Below, in pieces: positions 58,779 to 64,000 of a stretch of 64,000 nucleotides of DNA. Origin of the DNA: Melampsora larici-populina 98AG31 (taxonomy: Eukaryota; Basidiomycota; Pucciniomycetes; Pucciniales; Melampsoraceae); NCBI RefSeq assembly GCF_000204055.1, contig NW_006768775.1, positions 1,260,322 to 1,324,321 of the forward strand. The letters are read 5' to 3'. The notes beneath the pieces are model-generated. The model ran no database searches. It was not told the origin of the DNA and worked only from the letters and a program-made list of their open reading frames with translations. Numbering within the stretch: position 1 is the first letter of the stretch; each line of letters opens with the position of its first letter. The translations under genes and the position numbers were made by a program.

Positions 58779-61081
58779 ATGGCGAAGGACATGTTTTTCT
58801 TCGAACACAGCGAAACCATGCTTTCCCCCTACATCCTTGACTCTGCTGTATCCTCACTGACGAGGTAGAAGAGTAATGCTGATGAATGTCACCTGTCTCA
58901 TTCCAGCGTGCCTATTCCCGCTCTTTATCGGCAATCGATGGCTACAGCGCCGACTTTAGCCTATGCTAACACAATGTCAGCACAACCTCCTCGAACTGTC
59001 CAAGCATTGGTGAACGAGGAGGCCAAGGCTCCACCTCCAGTACGGCTTTATCCGTCCCAGCATCGAGTCAGCATGACCAGATATGCAACATCTACAGACC
59101 CACGAGGTTATATTCCTGTCTTCGAATACCCGCTCAAGTAAGTACATTCTGCATCTACTACTTTGGGAACGGTTAGCTAACTTCTGTCGGTGGTGTTGTT
59201 TTTAACTGACAGTGGTCAATATATCATGATTGACTGTGAAACAGGTGAGTACCACCAGGATGAGACTCTGACGCACAGTTGACCTCGCGCATGAATTATT
59301 ATTGACATCATCTTGTCGAATTTTCAGGAATGGTACATTTCACCGGAATCTGGAAGGCTTTGGGTCACACAAAGGCTGACGTTGTGAAGCTCGTCGAGTC
59401 CGACCCTACAATTGCTCCGTATCTAAGAAAGGTCAGAGGTGGTTACCTCAAGATCCAAGGAACATGGTAAGTAGACCAGATCTTGTTGTGACTCAGCTCG
59501 GCTACTTACCTAGTACAATGTTGGTTTAGGTTACCTTTCGACACAGCACGTACATTGGCTCGCCGGGTTGCTTGGCAGGTGCGATATGATCTTATTCCGT
59601 TGTTTGGTCCAGAGTTTCCCGACGTAAGTATCTCTTTCACGCCCTGCAGCTCTTCAGGATTTCCCAGTTACCTGTCAAAGTCTTACAAGTTTTTCTTGCA
59701 TTAGACCTGTCTTGGTCCAGGAGAGCCAGGATTTGGGCAACTTTTGCTGTCGGCGCCTAAGCCTCGAGGCAGACGGGGCAAGAAAGCGGCCGCCGCTGTT
59801 CCAGTGGACAATCGCAAGAATAATCCCGCAGGTCCCGAAGGTCATATGGGTTCGTCACTGGCATACGCGTATCCTGGTGGCGATCCTTCAGCACCTCGTG
59901 TTCCATCTCACTCACAATACCGCCCACAAGGACTTGGTCCGGCGCCTGGCTACGCTAACCCTTCACAAGCACGATACTCCCCCTATAATCGTCCACCTAG
60001 CCACGGAGTCACCCAGCTTGACCCATTGCCAAGCCTCCATCCACCAAGTCATTCCAGATCTGCATCGATGCATCAGAATCACGACATTTACGGTACTTAT
60101 TCCCATTCAAGTGCCAGAAGTTCGATCGCATCTAATCATGGCTCTGGAGCTGCCTCTTACAATGGTTATCTCAACCCACCACCACCCGTGGGGTCATCTT
60201 CTGGTCATATCACCCATGCGAACTCGCTACCGTCTATGCGAAACACCGATCAAAGTTCAACTCCGGGAAACTTGTTTGAAACCTACCGTGGACCGGATTC
60301 CTTTGAAGCATTAAGCAATCGATGGCTCGGATCAGATCCAAATGGTTGTGGTACTTTACCCGATTCAAATTTGATCAACAATGACACTCAGGGGATCCGT
60401 ACAACTTCTGGCTCGCCAACCCTGATGCCTCTCCGTCGGGATGTAGTTCCTTCTCCCATGGAGCAATACAATTTTTCCGGTACAGGTGACCATATCAATC
60501 ATGGATCGCCACACCAACGTAATACTTATCCTTCGGCAGAGCGAGGTGCTTCCTACCCTTTTGATCAGTCTTACGAACCCGGGTTCCCTTCAAACTTGTT
60601 GGCTGAGCCTGAGGACATTCATCGACGTTCATCATCCGCACCTAGCTATCCACCACAAACGATTTACGATCCGAGTTACAGTACCGAAGGACATTGCCAG
60701 CCTCAAAATCCGCACGGAGAGAGATTTGAGGGCTACGTGAACCAACAATCAGGTTCTCCCAAGTCACATTCACCTTACAACCCAGCAGGTGCTACACCAA
60801 GGAGTCCTAGCCCAAGTTGCGCTTCGACATCCACCCATTTAGCTCAGCGTCATTCTCATCGAGCTTCACAGCACACGTTGGGTGGTTTCAGTAACAACGG
60901 GAACGGCCCAAGTGAAGATCTTAACCATTTTTCAGTCCTCACCTCACCTGCTCACCTCGATCTGGGTGCGCCTTCGACCGTCAATAATTGTACAGAGCCA
61001 TTACCGCAATCCGAGTCAGATTGGAACTCTACCCGAAGTTCTGGTGCTGGAATCTCACCTGGTCACGCTGGGCAAAATTGA
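58779..61081 (+). CDS. APSES/KilA-N transcription factor, Xbp1 type
   Basis: Six exons, 58779-58864, 58907-59137, 59213-59244, 59328-59466, 59530-59623 and 59705-61081, all in phase, give 652 residues. The KilA-N/APSES DNA-binding domain covers about 97-205 (GYIPVFEYPLNG, HFTGIWKALGHTKADVVKL, VRGGYLKIQGTWLPFDTA, LIPLFGPEFPDTCL). This version, with GTWLPFDTAR and FGPEFPD, resembles the Xbp1 repressors more than StuA/Mbp1. A basic patch (PRGRRGKKAAA, a likely nuclear signal) and a long H/S/P/Y-rich disordered region follow. The start at 58779 has a good context (cccATGG) and requires a short first intron (58865-58906); ATG 58938 is the alternative. Targets are unknown. Confidence 0.85.
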
Positions 61082-62339
61082 AAGGAACCATGAAGCTCTT
61101 GATCTTTAGAGTTTCAAGACCCAATCTCTTTTGTTGAAGACTCTTGATCACTGGTTGGATGATGCAACGATTTAAAACCTAATAAATTCTTCAGAAGTTT
61201 CAGTCACAGTGGTCCTAAACCGAGTTTTGGTTTTTTTCTTTCTTTCTATCGTCTCTCGCATTTCTTGTTCAATTCTCTCTTTTGCATTTTATCGGTCTTA
61301 CAACTCTCTGATTCCCAAATCCTACACTCCTTTTTGCCTTGTATAAATTTTTTGAATAATATTATTTTCTCTTGGATTGATTGTACATAAGTACTTATGC
61401 GTTTTTGAATATATTGATACTACTTCTACTCGTGAAGAAATAATTATATCCGTCTTTGATATCTTCAATTAATGTTCTTGTCTTTTGGTTTTCTGTCTTC
61501 TTTTTTTTCCTTTTCTTTCCTTTTTTTGATGTCGAAGAGCTGATAATGTATGGCTCCTTTTGATGTCCTGCGGTACCTAGAATCCTCAACGGACCTATTT
61601 CTTTTACATAATTATTTACCTCTTCCTTGCTCAAATTGAATTTGATTTGACTCGAGGTTTTATTATTTGCAGTGTTGCTTGCTTGGCTGAGTACTTTGAG
61701 CTGAGCATTTGAACCTGATCCGAGCTCCATTTGCAGCCGGAAAGTGAGTGATGGATAGCACATGGGTCAATGGTCTCGCTGGTAACCATGAGGATCTCTA
61801 TCATCGTATAGCTGACCTTTGGTACACCTTGGCACCATGAAGATGTCAACCTTTTTGCAGCTTCAACTTGCAAGTGACTGTATATAGGCTTCATTCAAGC
61901 AAAACCAGCATAGCACATATGCTTGTGGTCTCCATTATTCAATCTTCAAAGGGATCCTTGCCATAAAATTCACCCAATGAGATATACGATTGCAATTGCT
62001 GAAGGGGTAGACAAACGATGGTTTGTTCATCAGTTGATATTATTACTTTTTCTAAAATGAATGGCACCCCTGGCCCGAGAAAAAAATATTTTTCAGCGCC
62101 GCAGTCCCCGCAGCCGGTGCAGTGATGCATACAGAATCCAGATCAGCTGGCTGACGCGGCCTGCTGAGCACTGTAATTGGCAATCACTCACTGAACTCCC
62201 TCTACGATTGGCTTTCAACACCCACTTCCTCGACATTTTTCCTGACGCCTCAAACCAATTGCTTCATCGATCACACGTAAGTCGTCCTATCAGCTTTCTA
62301 GCACACCTATTCCACGTTGACTTATAACCTTTTTTCTTT
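61082..62339. other. Downstream region of the Xbp1-type gene; nothing else supported
   Basis: T-rich 3' region to about 61540. An exon-like stretch at about 62150-62275 (WQSLTELPLRL, then a donor gtaagt at 62276) resembles Harbinger transposase C-termini, but it is too short to call. Confidence 0.4.
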
Positions 62340-62417
62340 TTCTTTTTCTTTTTCTTTTTCTTTGACTTTGATTTTGATTTTCTCTTCTTTTTTTGACCAT
62401 GTAGATCAAAGACTACC
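62340..62417 (+). repeat. 78-bp inverted copy of Harbinger transposase sequence
   Basis: An exact reverse complement of 63337-63414, including a (ttttc)n tract, gactttgattttgatttt and gtagatcaaagactacc. It carries what looks like an intron 3' end and the first bases of the next exon. Confidence 0.9.
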
Positions 62418-63336
62418 CCGATTCAAACAGAGACCGTCATATGTCTAGTTTTGCTACAGGTCACGGAGAAGGGATGGGCATTTGATTGAGATCTCATTGA
62501 TTTAATTGAATTTTTTATTATCTAGTTAACGAACACGATCATTCTGTTGATCGGATTGATATCACAATTGTTTCTTTACCCGATGTATCTTTTTTATTGA
62601 ATCTCTTTAATACTTTTGAACGTCTCTTGATTTTTGTGCTGTCTGACTCAGAAATCAATGCAAAGAAGGAAACTTTTGTTTGATTTGCCATTCAAAACCA
62701 AACTTATCTACAAAACATCAAATTAAATTGTTCATATTTATTTGAACAACTTTTAACATTTCAGTTAAGATTTTAGGATGAACGAACTAGATACTGGATC
62801 CTCTATTTTAGTGAGATTTGATTGAAAAACATTGAGATTATCAATATAATTGAAAGTTTTTTGTCGATGCGACAAAGAATGAAAAAGACAATAAGCTGGA
62901 TCATGTTCTGCTTGAGTAACTATAAGTTGTTTGGCGTCATTTATGTTGGATCATAAGTGAGATTAATGGGACTTTCTCAGTTTGTAGGCTCATACTTTTG
63001 GAACACAGTGAACTTGCATTGATCAAAACAAAAACAAAAAGTGTGAGTCATCACAACCACAAATAAGAACTGAGAACAAATACTAGCATAAGCATCAATT
63101 ACTACAACTTGAAAAGTCATTAACAGGAACCATGAGTTATGATATCCTAGAGCAAAACTTATCATAAGGACACATTTTTTGTAAAAAAAAAGGAAATGGT
63201 GGTCTGGTACCAGAGATAGGCCAAGTACGAGACCACCCCAAATCACTCATAACCACCCTCAATCACTTGAAATCATCTCAAAAGTGAGTATCATCTTTGC
63301 TTATGACGGTGTCGTGAATTACACAGCATGCTGAAA
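62418..63336. other. Intergenic between the two 78-bp inverted copies
   Basis: AT-rich, no supported gene. The end of the partial Harbinger transposase may reach about 63284, where the IKDYLSACCVIHD frame stops. Confidence 0.4.
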
Positions 63337-63414
63337 GGTAGTCTTTGATCTACATGGTCAAAAAAAGAAGAGAAAATCAAAATCAAAGTCAAAGAAAAAG
63401 AAAAAGAAAAAGAA

Positions 63415-63996
63415 CAACATTCCGTTAGTGTGTTCTGAAACAATTCGTTCAATACTCAAAGCGTTATTGAACCTTCTATGTGCCCGGTCAAGTTCACCAT
63501 TCCTTGGACTCTTGAAAGCCGGTACTATTCGTTTGGAGGAACTATAACCCGAGTCAGCGATGATGTACTCGCCCTCACTAAAAAAGTCTTCTATATGCTT
63601 AAAAAACTTGATTCATTTGGAATCAGCAGATATTAAAATGTACATATTATAACAAATGACTTACCTCAGTCGATTTCAGGACACGTTGGTCATGCGCTGA
63701 TCCGCACCACCCATGATGAGCGTAAATAATTCGCTTCCGATGATCACATATGATCAATGAATTGAGTGCATAGAATGACTTTCGACAGTAGTAGTCCTCA
63801 GGGTTCTTCTGAGGAGCGTATGTGAGTGGAATCAGGGTTCCATCAATGAAACCAACACAATCTTGGAAGAATGAATTTTGACCAATTTCCGTCTTGATAA
63901 TCTTTCGTTCTTCAGGTGAAGGCCATTTGATGTATTTCGCTTCAAGTTCTACTAATGCCAAGATACAACGGTTTGTATAGTTGTCCACACTCCCCT
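63415..63996 (-). CDS. PIF/Harbinger transposase, second copy, partial
   Basis: An internal exon 63996-63665 (332 nt, exactly the length of the matching exon of the first transposase) follows an acceptor at the window edge. The next exon starts at 63606. Motifs: GFIDGTLI (first Asp), GWCGSAHDQRVL (second Asp), IIADSGYSSSKR and IVSEHTNGML (Glu). After NGML the frame enters a (ttttc)n tract in place of the usual K-G-R-W/F-Q-S-L. The C-terminal continuation IKDYLSACCVIHD appears only after this tract, so either a pyrimidine-rich intron or an insertion separates them. The 5' end is outside the window. Confidence 0.75.
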
Positions 63997-64000
63997 CTAA

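Noticed and set aside
58908..58910. GTG as start of the Xbp1-type gene
   Set aside because: An upstream exon with ATG at 58779 in good context joins in phase through a short intron, and an in-frame ATG exists at 58938.

Overview
The window reads as a gene-sparse, transposon-rich chromosome segment of a basidiomycete fungus. A rust (Pucciniales) is my best guess. The host genes have many short phase-consistent introns, about a quarter to a third of the sequence is mobile DNA, and several gene families (Myb/SANT-like partners of Harbinger transposases, KDZ-linked cysteine clusters, DUF7918) are ones I associate with basidiomycetes or rusts. There is one assembly gap of 295 N (11840-12134). Splice sites were assigned by eye from reading frame, phase and GT/AG signals; I could not run a search.

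Layout. 2.6-4.5 kb: a Myb/SANT-like gene between tandem repeats. 7.7-13.6 kb: a complete Ty1/copia retrotransposon (two 361-bp LTRs, 5-bp target duplication, primer site matching the anticodon arm of initiator tRNA-Met). 14.7-19.4 kb: an old segmental duplication with two paralogous genes for small proteins that have a hydrophobic N-terminus and a C-terminal membrane segment. 20.1-21.0 kb: a secreted cysteine-rich protein. 22.0-23.1 kb: an acetoacetate-decarboxylase-like protein. 24.0-25.5 kb: a non-autonomous element with an 8-bp target duplication and a tRNA-like internal sequence. 27.6-33.4 kb: a PIF/Harbinger transposon with 35-bp terminal inverted repeats and two convergent genes, the first split by a nested 1.4-kb hAT-like insertion. 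33.6-36.3 kb: a DUF7918 gene with introns enlarged by repeats. 37.4-40.4 kb: a divergent housekeeping pair, CIA30 (complex I assembly) and RIO2 (40S ribosome maturation kinase). 41.4-43.1 kb: a polytopic membrane protein.

44.18-55.99 kb is the most unusual part. It is an 11.8-kb DNA element bounded by 39-bp imperfect terminal inverted repeats and a perfect 8-bp direct repeat (AGTGAACT). It carries five genes: a cysteine-cluster protein, two divergent alpha-kinase-fold proteins, a zinc-knuckle protein, and a CxC5/CxC6-type KDZ transposase broken by three in-frame TGA codons. A 72-bp perfect hairpin sits directly outside the left end between two further copies of the same 8-mer. I know of no described KDZ element carrying paired alpha-kinase genes.

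58.8-61.1 kb holds an APSES/KilA-N transcription factor of the Xbp1 type. The window ends inside a second Harbinger transposase (from 63.4 kb), part of whose sequence recurs as a 78-bp perfect inverted copy 0.9 kb away. C-to-T decay at CpG recurs: the two LTR differences, the three KDZ stops and the Harbinger partner stop all fit it.
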